In this document: positions 22,119 through 34,165 of the stretch, piece by piece | Numbering within the stretch: position 1 is the first letter of the stretch | Layout of the letters: each line of letters begins with the position of its first letter | Source of the DNA: Vitellaria paradoxa | Lineage: Eukaryota; Streptophyta; Magnoliopsida; Ericales; Sapotaceae | Reading direction: 5' to 3' | Assembly: GCA_019916065.1 (NCBI GenBank) | Contig: CM034240.1 | Span: forward strand, 33,679,149-33,743,148 | Length of the DNA stretch: 64,000 bases | Program-made: the position numbers and the translations under genes | The notes under the pieces: model-generated | What the model saw: the letters and a program-made list of their open reading frames with translations, nothing else | Databases searched by the model: none | Told to the model about the DNA's origin: nothing

Positions 22119-24104
22119 GCTTCTTTTACATTTTATTTTATTATTTTATGGAATATAAAGAAAATAAATAACTCTTGACTTATATTTAAGTTTTAGCAAA
22201 ATTGATAAGTTTTATTTTATTCAAAATAATCTAAATAAATTTCCAATCATCATCTTATTTATAACCAAACCCTTATCATAGGTTTTTGGCTTCAAGATAT
22301 CCACAATTGTCCACAGAATTATTCCAATGTTTAGGAAGGTATTAAATGAGTTTCATCAAATTCACTTAATCATAAAAATATAGTTATATAACTTGTTATG
22401 TTGACAAAACAATGCCTAAAAAATAAATCAAATTCATTTAAGAAAGACCAAATGAGAAAAGAACAAGTCCATTGTTTCTTTTGGGCATTTTATCAAATAC
22501 TAGCATTTTAGTTTGAATAAGTCATCCAACTATCCATGATGAAACTGATTATCTAAGTCAATTATCATCAATATTAGAGTGTCAAATAATACATAATATC
22601 TAGTTTAAAATAATTTCATATCAATAGAAATTATTAACATGACAATAACTAACAGAAGGAAATTGGAAATTTAAATAAATCTTTAAACATAATATTCTAA
22701 ACAAATCCAAACAAGCATCAATTAAAGCTAAGCAGAATAGCAGCTTGAAAGAAAATTCATATAAAATAGAACAGAACTCCAATATCTATAAACCTTATAT
22801 CTATAGAAACTAGACTTCAAGACCTACAACTTTTATATTTTACACTTTTTAAAATTCTAAGGTGTAAAAGTACAAAAACAGCTTTGAATTCAGTTTGTTC
22901 AGAAAATACAGTTTTACACGTGCTCAGTATTTTGGGCATAACTTTTGACTCACAAATCGGATTGATGCAATTCTTTTTGGGTTGAAAAGAAAACTGAAAG
23001 GGCTACAATTTTTATGTTTTAGCCGAAGTCTAATTCTACCGTTTTCGAGGTCAGAAGCACATAAGAAGTTACAAATAGAGAGCTGTCAGCATACTGAGTT
23101 ACATCAGTCAAAATTTTGGCTTTCCTACCCCCAATATACGGGTATTTATTTTATCACAATCAAGTTTCATACTTCAAACCAGAAAATGCATCAAATATAT
23201 TTTAGGAGGTTCATCATCCTACCTCAATGAAGATATTAATGACCAAGTCTGAGAAGGAAAAATGAGTTAGCTTTGAACACCACCCAAATTGAAAAATTCC
23301 AAGCCTTTCTTCTTCCTCCACGCAACACCAAATCTTCAGCCTCACTAATTAATAATTTATTATTATTTCTCTCTTATTTTCTTCTCTTTGAAGACACACA
23401 ATTTATAGGGAGTGTAGAGAAAATTATTGGTGGAGAAAAAAATCAACTAAGGTAAGATCATGCCTATACAATTGGTAGCATGATCCAAGAATCATGCTTA
23501 CTTTTTGACTATCTAACCATATCATTTAAGAAAAGCATTGGGGAAGATGTATGGAGGTGGCATGATCCGGGAATCATGCTAACTTTTTGACAAATTAACA
23601 AAATGCTTTAAATCATGCTAGCTTTCAAACAAAATACTTTAAATCTTGTTTGCTAAATAATTTGAAAAAGATGCTTTAAGGTCATCAATGTGGGTCTTCT
23701 CTTTGTCCAATTAGTCAAATAATTTTGAAAGATGGTGAGAGTGTATGGAAGATGGAAATGAAGTTGTCGGGAAATAATTTAGAGTAACTATTCATGAGTC
23801 AATTCATTGAGTGATAAAGTGAGTTGAAATGAGTTGAGGTGAGTCAAAGAAAAGGGTTGACCCATGGGTTAATGGTCTTGGTTTGAACCAAATAAGTAAT
23901 TGGGCTAAGAAGTGTTTGGATAAAAATTTTAGAAATTCTACATTAAACTCCCACATAGGGTGAAATTTAATCCAAAAATTTTTCCAACTAATTTTTATCA
24001 TTCCAAAAATTTTCAAATGCTCAATTTTCTAGATTTTTACTATAATAAATATCACTACCACACTTAAATAATTTAATTAAGGAAAAAAAATTCAAGTTAT
24101 TACA

Positions 24105-24433
24105 ATGGGTGTTTAACGCTTGAGGAAGGAATTTAGCTCTAATGGGAAGCTTAATTCTTGATGATAATGGTCAAATTTGTGTGACAGGGGCCTAGGAGGC
24201 TAGTGTTATGTGAATAATGCAGTTGAATTAGATTTAAATAAGTAAAAGAAACTATGAAAAAAAATGAATATATGAAAATTTGTAGTCCAAATGATATTTC
24301 GATCTAAGTTTGAAATTGCGTGGGGGATGATGAGATAATTTATTTAACAAATTGTTTAATGTAATCTTGTATACAAATAAGATATCTAATGAATAAAATA
24401 AAAAAATATTATTACAAATCTATAAAAATAAAT
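24105..24433. other. Intergenic, nothing recognised
   Basis: AT-rich spacer between the long-LTR gypsy element and the next LTR-like sequence. It does not resemble the copia leader interrupted at 11994. Confidence 0.4.
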
Positions 24434-26281
24434 TGTCGCACCCTGGATTTCACACCCCGAAGTACGGACCTCTAATCATACAATCACACCATATTATTAA
24501 TACCAACAACTGTTAGAGAAATACAATCACTAGAGTAAAATAAAATATACAAAATATCAAAGAAATAAAACATACATAACAAGTGTAGTTAATGCCTAAG
24601 CCATTAACTAGGCAAATTGTGCTCCAAAAGAGTAATATACCATTAGGGCTTAACCTGCTCATATAACTCAATCAAAATTAAAATAATATAATTACAATAA
24701 TCTTGACCCATGGAGCTATCAAAAAGGATACATTAATACTCTCAAGAGATACAATATGACAAAATAAAGTGGAGGAATCCTATTATCCTCGTCCAGACCT
24801 AATAATCAATGCCAGAACCTGCAACAAGGTTTGTAGGAGAGTAAGTACAACCATTAGTGTCCACTATAACAAATAAGTATAAGGTATGCCTTAGCATGCC
24901 ACTTTATAAACATAAACATTGCATAAATTTGCATATAAGATAATCCAGAATAATCAAAATCAAACCTCAATTTTCTCATCTCATCTTATTTTATTAATTT
25001 ATCTTAATTGAATCATCCTTTAATTAACACTCAATTTATATTAAAATCAATATATAGCAGTTAAGTATTCTATCAGGTGGGTTTATGGCTACAAAACCCA
25101 ATCCAAATGCATATTTCATGCTTGACTCATATGACCCTGGCCATATGACTGAACTATGTGAGTTTGCATCTGTCACCTAGGTTAAACTTTAGTAGTGATA
25201 CACACTAGATAACGTTTGTCTCAATTTGTAGGCTATTATCCTACTGGAGTTGAGTCTCCCATCCTTGCCTAGGTTTCGAGATTTTCAACTAATTGGTGTA
25301 ATGACAGCCACTATTTCCAATACCTTTACACCAAAACCCAAAATCAATATACATGTGTAATTATATCCAATGACAATTAATATTTATTATAATTTCACTC
25401 TATCATCCAGTGACATTTAATCTTGTACTTCTTAATGCTTAATAATCAATAAACCATAACACCATTTATTACAACAATGAATTAAAAAAAAGTATCAAAG
25501 TAAGTCAAGTGTCAAGATGACGTACGCACAAGACGTTAGCGTAGCCAATCGTGCGCACCAAATACAGCCTGGGCACATGAGACAACATGGTCAAAGGGTG
25601 TTTTTTGAGTTTTTCTACCTATTAATCTCTCAAACTTAATAATGATCAAATTTTCCATTCAAAACAATGTTTAAAAGTATAGTAACAATGATGCCCTTAA
25701 AAACTCTAACTCTAATTTAACTAAATGGCATGTATTAGATACAAATAGGGATAAAGGTATCAATTTCTTCTCTGTATAAATAACCATATAAATGTATACG
25801 CATAGCTTCATCACTTTAACCAACAATTTCACAAACTATCATGCATTATTTCCCCAACCATACATACACTAACTATACCCAAAAGAAGGAAATAAAATTA
25901 AGAACAAACTCCTACCTTTATTCTAAAATGTAGAAGGAGCAAACGTAGAGAAATAAATGTGCAGCTAGAAAAGGGAAATAAGACAAAAATCAACACCTCC
26001 AATCGTCGATCAAAACTCCACCAAGAGGCCACCCACGGATTTCAATCAGCCCCAAGATTAACACTAAAGCTCCTAAAAATTCAAGACAATGAGCTCATCT
26101 CACAAGCTTAAACATACACTCCACTTTTTCGCTATATCTGTATTGGAAGCAAAACAAACTGACAGTATGTTAAAGTTGTGGCTCATATTCATTACACTTA
26201 GGCACTGGAAAAAAGACAGATGCGTGGGCGAAGTGAGTGGAGTGTAGATGAACAAGTAAAGTGAAGCCATCCACCCATTCA
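24434..26281 (-). repeat. LTR related to the Tekay-type family, interrupted
   Basis: It starts TGTCGCACCC, a variant of the TGTCACGCCC terminus of the other LTRs here. It shares their internal layout, including the GCCTTAGCATGCCACT segment. It runs into the solo LTR at 26282. Its missing end may be AGGTTTACA at 30905-30912, just past that solo LTR, because family members end in AGGTTATTACA. If so, the solo LTR landed a few bases from its end. The flanks (taaat and ttggt) do not form a duplication, so the boundary remains a guess. Confidence 0.45.
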
Positions 26282-29200
26282 TGTCACGTCCCAGATTCCT
26301 CGACCTGAGAACGCAAGCAAAAGAACTCATATTACATCATTTAATAACTTCTCATGTCCCACATCAGATCTATACATACATGCTATGGAGCAATAAATAT
26401 AAAAAATAAATAAATAAACTTATACTTTAAATTTAAATAAATGCCTTAGTTAAACCAACTAGGCAACAAAGCACTATAGCAAAATTACAAACCTCTAAAA
26501 CTAAACCAAATAATCTTCCAAAACTAAATAAAAGTAAATAAATATTCACCTCGCAAATAGAGGTTTATTACAATTCACTAAAACAAGTTTCTAAAGAAAA
26601 TCTATGTAATTAAACAAAAATAAATAAATTCTAATTTGCATGCTGAGTAGGTCTAACACGTGACTTAAAATTATTACCTACAACACAAGCTATGAGGGGA
26701 TGAGCACTAATACCACGTGTGCTCAAAACCCTAATAATAATATAAATCCAATAGTGCCTTAGCATGCTACTAAGTGAAACATCACAGCACAAATAGCAAT
26801 TCCAAGTAAAAAATTAAATTTATTAATTAATTCATCTTCCTTACAATTTAATCATATATTAACACCATATAACACATCAAAAGAAAACAATTTGATTTCA
26901 AGGTACTGCTACTTAGTTATCCTGTAGAAACAGAATCCAACCAATATATACCATCCTTCGGTGTCTGCTTCCTAGGCTGAAGTCTTAGAAATATAATATG
27001 CCGCCCTTAGACATCTGCTCATTCGTAGGTTACTAGCCTACTAAACTCGATAACCATTCCTGCGTGAGTTTCAGGACTTTTAACCTTATATACGTATACT
27101 CAATATTTTCAGTACCCTTCAACCCAAACAAATCATAGCATTAATTCCACATTAAATAAATTCTCCCTTTATTCCAAAGTTTTACCAAAAAAATAATAAA
27201 AAATATATATAAATAAATAGTATACCTACACTAGCACATTGTTAATTACGTTACAAGTACAAATCAAATAATTTGTCACATCCAAACAATCAGAACTAAT
27301 TTCAAAGTAGTGCATGTTCAATTACGTATACATATATATATACACACACACACATAATTAATTCAATTTAAAATAATCAAACTGGAACGGCTCAGTCAAG
27401 ATATATGTATTAATTTAATTAAAAAAATCAACTAAAAATTTGATGTAAAGACCCAAATTTTTTATGATTTAATTTTTATTTTGAAATTATTTACATTTAA
27501 TTTTAGATTTTCTTGTGCCATTTAAAATTTTATTTAGAAATGAGATTTTAAAGTAATTATGTATATCATGCATTAAGTGTGCTTACATTAATTTTTTTTA
27601 TTAGTATTTGTGTGTGTGCTAGCAATGGTATGTATGTATATATATTATGTGCTATGTTTTCCCATTGGATGTAAGAGGTGGCTGAGAAGTAATTATGATG
27701 AGGGAGGTCAAAGGATTACGGTTAAAATTGAATTTAGTGTTGGAGTGTGGAAGATATTAATGGGAGATTTATTCTAGGTGCTTGTACAAGTGGGTAAAGG
27801 GGGGACTCTTGGGTTGTTTAAAATCTTCACCATCTATGATACTCCACTAAGAAAATTCTACATTTTTCATTTTGGCCTTTCGAATTTAAGAGAGAGGGGG
27901 AGAGAGAGATCCTGCTATCGGTTGGACGTTGGTAAAGATCGTTGAGAGATTTTCAGAAAAGGCGTAATTGTCGTTTCAAAGAGAATTACCAGATCGTGTT
28001 TAAGGCCAACTTGAGTTAGTGTTGATTGCCTTACACACCGATCATCTACGTGTGTAGTGAGGTAGGTTGGATTGTGTTTATTTGATATATTTTTTTTATC
28101 ATGTCAAGTATATATATATATGTGTGTGCAAGAGATGAAAAACCTATTCTATGAATTGATTCTTGATTATGTGAAATTCTGAAACTTTCATACTGAAACG
28201 GGTACACTGTTTTCCCATAAAAATCATACTTAGAGATTGATTTAATTATTAAAAATTTTATACGTTAAATTATACATGTAGATGAGGTTCCTGTAAAAAT
28301 TTCATAATTTTTGGAATTTAAATGAATTTATTATAAATAGTCAAAACTTGACTGATTGGTTGGGATTTCTATGCTAAGATCAGCACACTGTTTTTATATG
28401 AAATTCATACTTAGAGGTCGAATTAATTTTCAATATTTTTGTATATGGGAGTGCATATCCATCCAGTAAAAATTTCATTTTTGTTTTAGTTAAAATGGAT
28501 TTTACAAAAATCCTGAAAGTTAACTGTTTATTTTAAATTACTATGCTGACAGAAGTTTGATTTTCGGTATAAAAATGATACCTATAGATTAAATTTATTT
28601 CTAAGAATTTTATATATGAAACTAGACATGTTAAATATTCCACAGTAAAATGTTTATAATTTTTTGACTAATAATTTATTTTATAAAAATATTGAAACTT
28701 GGCTGCTTGGTTTACATTGTTGTACTGACAGCAGTTAGATATTTGGTATAAAAGGTATAAATAAAAGTTGATATAATTTTTAAAATTTTTATATGTTAAA
28801 CTAGATATATGAATGAGCTTTCTATGAAAATTTCAAAATTTTTGGATTTAAAATGGATTTTATAAAAATCATGAAATTAAGCTGTTTTGTATGGTTCTAG
28901 CAGAAATACCCATTTAGTATTCTTAAAATCTGTATTATGTGGCTTTATGAATAAATTTTAAAGTATTCTTAAAATCTGTATTATATGGCTTTATGAATAA
29001 ATTTTAAATCTTGTTTTGTGAAACTGGACTTAATTATAAGTATTTTAGGATTTTGAATTAGTATAAAATATTTCATTTTCTAGTTTTTATGAATTATCAA
29101 AATTTATGTCTTGAATCCTTCATTGTCATAACATGCTTGATATAAAATTTTATTTACCATGCTAGCTACATATATATTCCTAAATATGGTTGCATGATAT

Positions 29201-30899
29201 TTATTTGATAAATCTTGTTTGAGAATATTTTTATGGAAGGGCAACATGAAACTTAGGCCCGAAACACATTCACACTTCATAAAACTTATAAAGTAAAGGG
29301 AAGAACACAAAAAAAAAAAAATCAAATTAGGAAGAACTTTTGTGTATTTTGTGCTATTAATTAAAGCAATTACTTGAGATTTGATTTTTGGGTTATTGGG
29401 GTCATTAAGGGTACTAGAAAGAGTGGGCTCTAGAGCCTAAGGGTTGGAAGCCCCAAAACCTATGCGGGGTGGTTAGCATAATCGGTAGGCTAGAAACCTA
29501 CAAAATGCATATACAGCTTATTCTAGCGTATATTTAGTACCGGGACTGCCTACTAAGGCAAATGAGTACATTTGGGACTGCGGGACCAATTGTGCCCCAT
29601 GACTGAGGTCTGGGGATGTGATGAGTACATCTAGGACTGCGAGACTAGTTGTACCCCACGGCTTAGGCCTGGGAATTTATTTTGGGTTTAGTTCTGAGGC
29701 CACAGACTAAACTTGCAGAGCACCTGACCCATAGTATGATATTAATGTGTTGAGATGTAATGATGTGAAATGATTTATTTCTAGCATGAGACTGCGGGAT
29801 CATGACTGAGTAACTTTATTATTTGGATGAAATGATTAAATATGAATATTTTGAAAATTTTAAGATTTTAAATTTTATTCTTATTGATTAGTGTTAATAG
29901 CTTTACATGATTAAGAAATTATATTTTATAAACACTTTCTGAGCACACATAGAATTTAGTCCTCACCACCTACTACAGTTGGTAATGCAGGGGTTGATAC
30001 TCGTGATGGACCAGTGGGTTAGCTAGCCGTCTTGGGTTATTATAGCTGGACGATTTGTTTTATTTTGCATTCCAATAGTTAAATTTTAATGTAATGGAGT
30101 ATTGATTTGGGCTCATATTTGTGGCATGGTTTTGTAGCCCATTTTTAGGGCATTTTAAAGGTATTTTGAATATTTAAGAAATTGAATAAATATTTACTTT
30201 AATTAGCTTCTGCTCTGATATGGTACATTTTTCATGGTTTGATATTTATTTTTGGGTTTTGTTCCCACGTCCTCGGTCATGGATTTCGGGGCGTGACATT
30301 TGAATCCTGGAAGAATGATTGCTTTAGGAACACATATAACATATATTAACAATGCAAATTTCTAATCAAGACTTGGACTTTCTGTGAGTCTTATATATAT
30401 ATATATATATAATATTAATAATGATGATTCAAATCAAGACTTTTTGAAAGTCTTTCACGGCAAACAAATAAATGGATATACATTTATATATATATACACA
30501 TATAATACTAAAGTTCCACCCCTTACCTTGGATTCGGCAGATGCTTTAGTGCTGTGCCATTACTCTTCTTTCCCCCCTCTCTCTCTCTCTCTTTCTCTAG
30601 GGTTATATTTACATGAACAAATATAACACACATTTGAATAGCCTGCTATTTAAATAACAGGGTAGCCCTAATAAATTTAATTATTACAAACCCTCCCCCA
30701 GGATTTAAGAAATATATATATATATATTTCCTAAAATTTTATAATATTTTCAAAGGTTATCAAAATTTAACCTTTGTTTAAATGCAACTCAAAATTAAAT
30801 AGCAAAAATTTCAAATTATTAAATTTAAATAATACGAACTAAAATTTGCTAAATATATATATAAATTAAATTAAATTAAATCAATTTTAGGTTATTACA
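26282..30899 (-). repeat. Solo LTR, family A, interrupted by family B solo LTR
   Basis: It begins TGTCACGTCCC and ends GGTTATTACA (TG...CA), with no internal retroviral coding sequence. Its left and right parts (26282-27438 and about 30304-30899) together match the family A LTR at 41821-44179. Flanking pentamers are attca and attta, one mismatch, so the duplication is probable but decayed. The middle (27444-30298) is another solo LTR. About 1.76 kb remains after removing that insertion. Confidence 0.7.
27444..30298 (+). repeat. Solo LTR, family B, with perfect target duplication
   Basis: 2855 bp from TGTAAAGACCC to GGGGCGTGACA, flanked on both sides by TTTGA (27439-27443 and 30299-30303). 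It lies inside the family A LTR. It has no coding sequence; unequal recombination between two LTRs normally leaves such a structure. It matches the copy at 38225-41043 along its length. The 5' end pattern places its transcription on the plus strand, opposite to the family A host LTR. Confidence 0.9.
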
Positions 30900-30912
30900 A
30901 TTTAGGTTTACA

Positions 30913-31172
30913 TTGGTTTACATGAACTGTAGAGAATGTTGGGGTGCAAAGGACTTGCCGCTCGTAATATAGTACATTAGTACAAATTTTGTCACTTCAT
31001 GAGAAGAGCATGGGAAGATCATGAGAAACTCACAAGAAAATAGAAACAAGTTATTGCTAGAATTTTAGAGTCTCTATTTTCTTGCGAGAGGATTCTCTAA
31101 GGGTTTGTCTCCTTCTTCTATTCTTCTTACTCCATTTTTGGAATCTCTATAGTTAAAATTAGATATTACTGT
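30913..31172. repeat. Decayed copia-type LTR remnant (left part)
   Basis: No reading frame. The stretch TTCTTACTCCATTTTTGG...ATAGTTAAAA...AGATATTACTG reappears in altered form at about 31961-32010. With 31885-32190 it resembles the downstream part of a plant copia LTR. It is interrupted by the hAT-type element at 31173. Confidence 0.35.
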
Positions 31173-31884
31173 TAGGGGTGCACAAAATACCCGAACAACA
31201 TGAAAATTGAACCAATCTGATTAATTTGGTTCGGGTTAGTTCATATTTATACTGTTTTGGGTCGGTTCTGGGTTAGGAAATTGAAAAACCAATTTTTTTG
31301 GTTCAGTTCCCGGATTGGTAGATTTTGAACCCAAACCCGACTCGAACTCGACCCGAATCCGAACCGAAACCGAACTAAATCGAAAATACCTGAATCAACC
31401 CAAAAATTTAATATATATAATTATATATTATATAATTTATAATATATAAAATAAAAGGGAGTTAGGGTTCCATTTCATTCTTTTAGCTTCCTCTCGCGCC
31501 GCAGCTCCTTTTTTTTTTAGTGATCTTATGGGATTGTATTTTATTATGGATTGTACTAAATGTTACCTTTTTTTAAGTGATTTTATGGGACTGTATTTTA
31601 TTTTGACTTGTACTAAATGTTGCTTTCTATAATGGATCCGACCCACCCTGAAAATAGACTCGATCCAACATAAAAATTGTTTAAATCGAAAATGGGCCCG
31701 ACCCAACCCGAAATGATCTAACTCGAAAATCGAACCGAACCAACCCGATTTTTTCGGTTCGGTTTGGTTCGGTTCCAATTTAAAATCGGTTCGGTTTCGA
31801 GTCCAAATTTTAGAAACCGAAAAAAATCGGTTCAGTTCTGGGTTAGGTACAAATCCGAACCAATCCGACCCATGCACACCCCTA
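31173..31884. mobile_element. Non-autonomous hAT-type element, 712 bp
   Basis: The ends are inverted: TAGGGGTG on the left and CACCCCTA on the right, extended by a nearby GCACA/TGTGC. It is flanked by a perfect 8-bp duplication, ATTACTGT (31165-31172 and 31885-31892), the size made by hAT transposases. The interior is rich in repeated GGTTCGG/CCGAACC motifs in both directions and has no transposase. The open frame at 31563-31877 on the minus strand is a translation of these repeats, not a gene. Confidence 0.9.
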
Positions 31885-31892
31885 ATTACTGT

Positions 31893-32190
31893 AACATGGA
31901 CGTAGGCACATTATCGAACCTTATATTGTTAAAAACAAAATGAGAGGGTTATTCTCCTTTTTGTATTCGTCTTACTCCATTATCAGAGTCTTTATAGTTA
32001 AAACCAGATATTACCGTATTTATAGATGTAGGCATATTACCAAACCACATATTTTGTGTCTCTCTGTTGTGGTTATTTTTCTTGGTTGTTTGTTTTGCCT
32101 ACTTTTGCCTATTTGTGTTGTATAATGGTGATCTAGTATTCCACACAACACAGTATATTTCAAATGAGGAAAAAGAATAGAAGATGGCTG
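31893..32190 (+). repeat. Decayed copia-type LTR remnant (right part)
   Basis: It contains two diverged copies of a segment with CTTACTCCATT, a T-rich run and GTAGGCA(C/T)ATTA(C/T)C(A/G)AACC (31900-31925 and 32025-32050), then TGTGTCTCTCTGTTGTGG and TTGTTTTGCCTA. From memory this is the region after the TATA box in many plant copia LTRs. No ends are defined. Confidence 0.4.
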
Positions 32191-34165
32191 GTGATAATGA
32201 CTAGTGAAAAAGATGAGGTATAGGCATAGGATAAATAAGTAACGTAGAAGCACCATGTGAAGCTCTCAATTGAGAGAGAGAGAGAAGACAGCACGTTGGG
32301 AAATCAAGAAAAGAAGCTGACACAGACAAGTCAAACCTAAGGAAGGTCGTGTGCATAGGAAGGACAATGGCATACATACGCTAAGCTTTAAGGCACCTTG
32401 TGTGCACAGGAATGAATATCCAGTGTGCATGATAGAGGGAAATTTTAGCAGAATATTTCTACATCCTACACTAACTTTAAAATAACTCCAACTAAGACCC
32501 AAACTTTCCCAAACATAACCCTTAACATTAATTTAATAATTAAACTTATAATATACATAATCATGATGTTATAATTGAATAATTAAATAAAATAAACTGT
32601 GGGTCATTACATAAATAGCATATATGTTATAACTATTAGGGTATAAAACTTCTGAGTCACACAATGAAACTTTAGAAAAGTATGATTAAGCTTTGGCCAT
32701 GATGCGAGACAAAAATGTTAGAGAACAAACATGATTTTATACCTATTAGATCGACTAGGTTAATTATTTTCCTAAAAAGAATATTAATATAAAAATATAG
32801 AGAAAATAATGATCTCATATGATGAAGGGAAAAAAATAGAGTTGCTATGAAATATATTAACATGATTAAGGATGTGTATGATGGACTAATTACTAGTATA
32901 AGTACTATTAGAAGTTATACAAATTATTTTTTAATTACAATTGTTATACACTACCAATTTGCTTTAAGCCCTTATTTTTTTCATTTTGGTTATGAAAGAG
33001 CTTTCCAAAACATACTTAAGATGATATCCCTTAATATATATTATTTGTAAATGATATTGTATTGATAGATGAAATTAGGTCGATATTATTTATAAATTAT
33101 AAGTGGGTAAAGTACAAAAACCACTCCTACAATTCATATTCGGTGTCACTTGACTTCCACACATTTCAATTGTAATGGTTAAATCCCTACAGTTTCGGTC
33201 AAGTAGTAATTTGATACTTCTGTCACCAACCATTAAAAATAAGCCGTTAGAGTGAGGGTAAATATGTAATTTCACCTTCTTCTTCCCCCAATTAACACAA
33301 ATTAATCATCCTACCCTAATCTCTATAATCTAACAGCCTAAGCAAGCCCAAGAACAAAGCAAAAAGAAAAAAAAAATGTAAGAATAAAGAGAGGCTTAGA
33401 GTCTAATTTTTACAGAGCAAAATAAAAAAATAAGACATTCAACTGCTATTTTTGGATTACCCTAGAAGAAAGAAGGAAAACCAACTTAAAGATGAAAAGG
33501 TAACTATTGATGTTAGGAAGGGGTTTGATTACATGGACCCACTAGTTTTGCAGTCTTCACTTGCGAAATTTGAAACCCAAAGAATGTTCATATATAATGA
33601 GGAGTTTGTTATCTTATTGTGAGCCAGAAATTCAACACAAAAACCCTGTGCAAATTCATCGATCGAGACCATCTCGACACAAACTCTTTGATTGTCTTGT
33701 TTTGATCCTCTCAGCCACCGCCGCAAGCAGAGCTAAAATAGAATATATGAATTTCAAATTCAATAACTATTTGTTTGAAATGGTAGATTTAATGAAATTT
33801 GATTTTATTTAGTAAAATCATTACAAATTCTTATGTTTGGAACCAAAATAAAATTTTACGAGTTGGATTTGATTTCAGTTCGTAACTTAAATTTTTGGGA
33901 TTTTACATCATTTGAAATCTAACAAAAAATAATAAATTTCGATAAAAATTCTTTATTTTCTTAAACCATCTAAGTAAATAGATAAATTTATCCATATATA
34001 TCATATTTACCTTTTTTTTTTTTCGACAACCATGTTCAAATTTAATATTTCTCTTAAATCAATTTAATTCAATTCAATTATTTAATTCCAACATATGTTT
34101 GAAATATAAATTTTCATTTATCAAATAAAATTAAATTAAATCAAATCAATTTCTTACTTTAAAAT
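32191..34165. other. Intergenic, no gene seen
   Basis: Small reading frames only. At 33103-33290 is a segment starting GGGTAAAGTACAAAAACCAC that resembles the end of a dispersed plant repeat, but I see no matching inverted end nearby. Confidence 0.4.

Larger units (their letters stand above)
11995..24104 (-). mobile_element. Ty3/gypsy Tekay-type chromovirus with 3.65-kb LTRs
   Basis: A 12.1-kb element, leftward. The LTRs at 11995-15636 and 20454-24104 are nearly identical over 3.6 kb, so the insertion is recent relative to the other elements. The internal part is only about 4.8 kb: gag, protease, RT, RNase H, integrase and a C-terminal chromodomain. The combination of long LTRs and this chromodomain fits the Tekay (Del) clade. 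The primer-binding site is at 20433-20450 and the polypurine tract at 15637-15650. The flanking pentamers (agtcc and atggg) do not match, so no target duplication is seen. Several nonsense and frameshift changes mean this copy cannot encode working proteins. Confidence 0.9.
20454..24104 (-). repeat. 5' LTR of Tekay-type element (3.65 kb)
   Basis: Partner of 11995-15636. It starts TGTCACGCCCC beside the primer-binding site and ends AGTTATTACA at 24104. It carries the same internal tRNA-like stretches, (TA)n tract and hairpin pair, which shows these were already in the element before this insertion. Confidence 0.9.

Noticed and set aside
31563..31877. 104-residue minus-strand frame
   Set aside because: A translation of the GGTTCGG repeats of the hAT-type element.
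33103..33290. Terminal end of a DNA transposon (GGGTAAAGTACAAAAACC...)
   Set aside because: Looks like a known type of dispersed plant repeat, but no opposite end or target duplication was found nearby.
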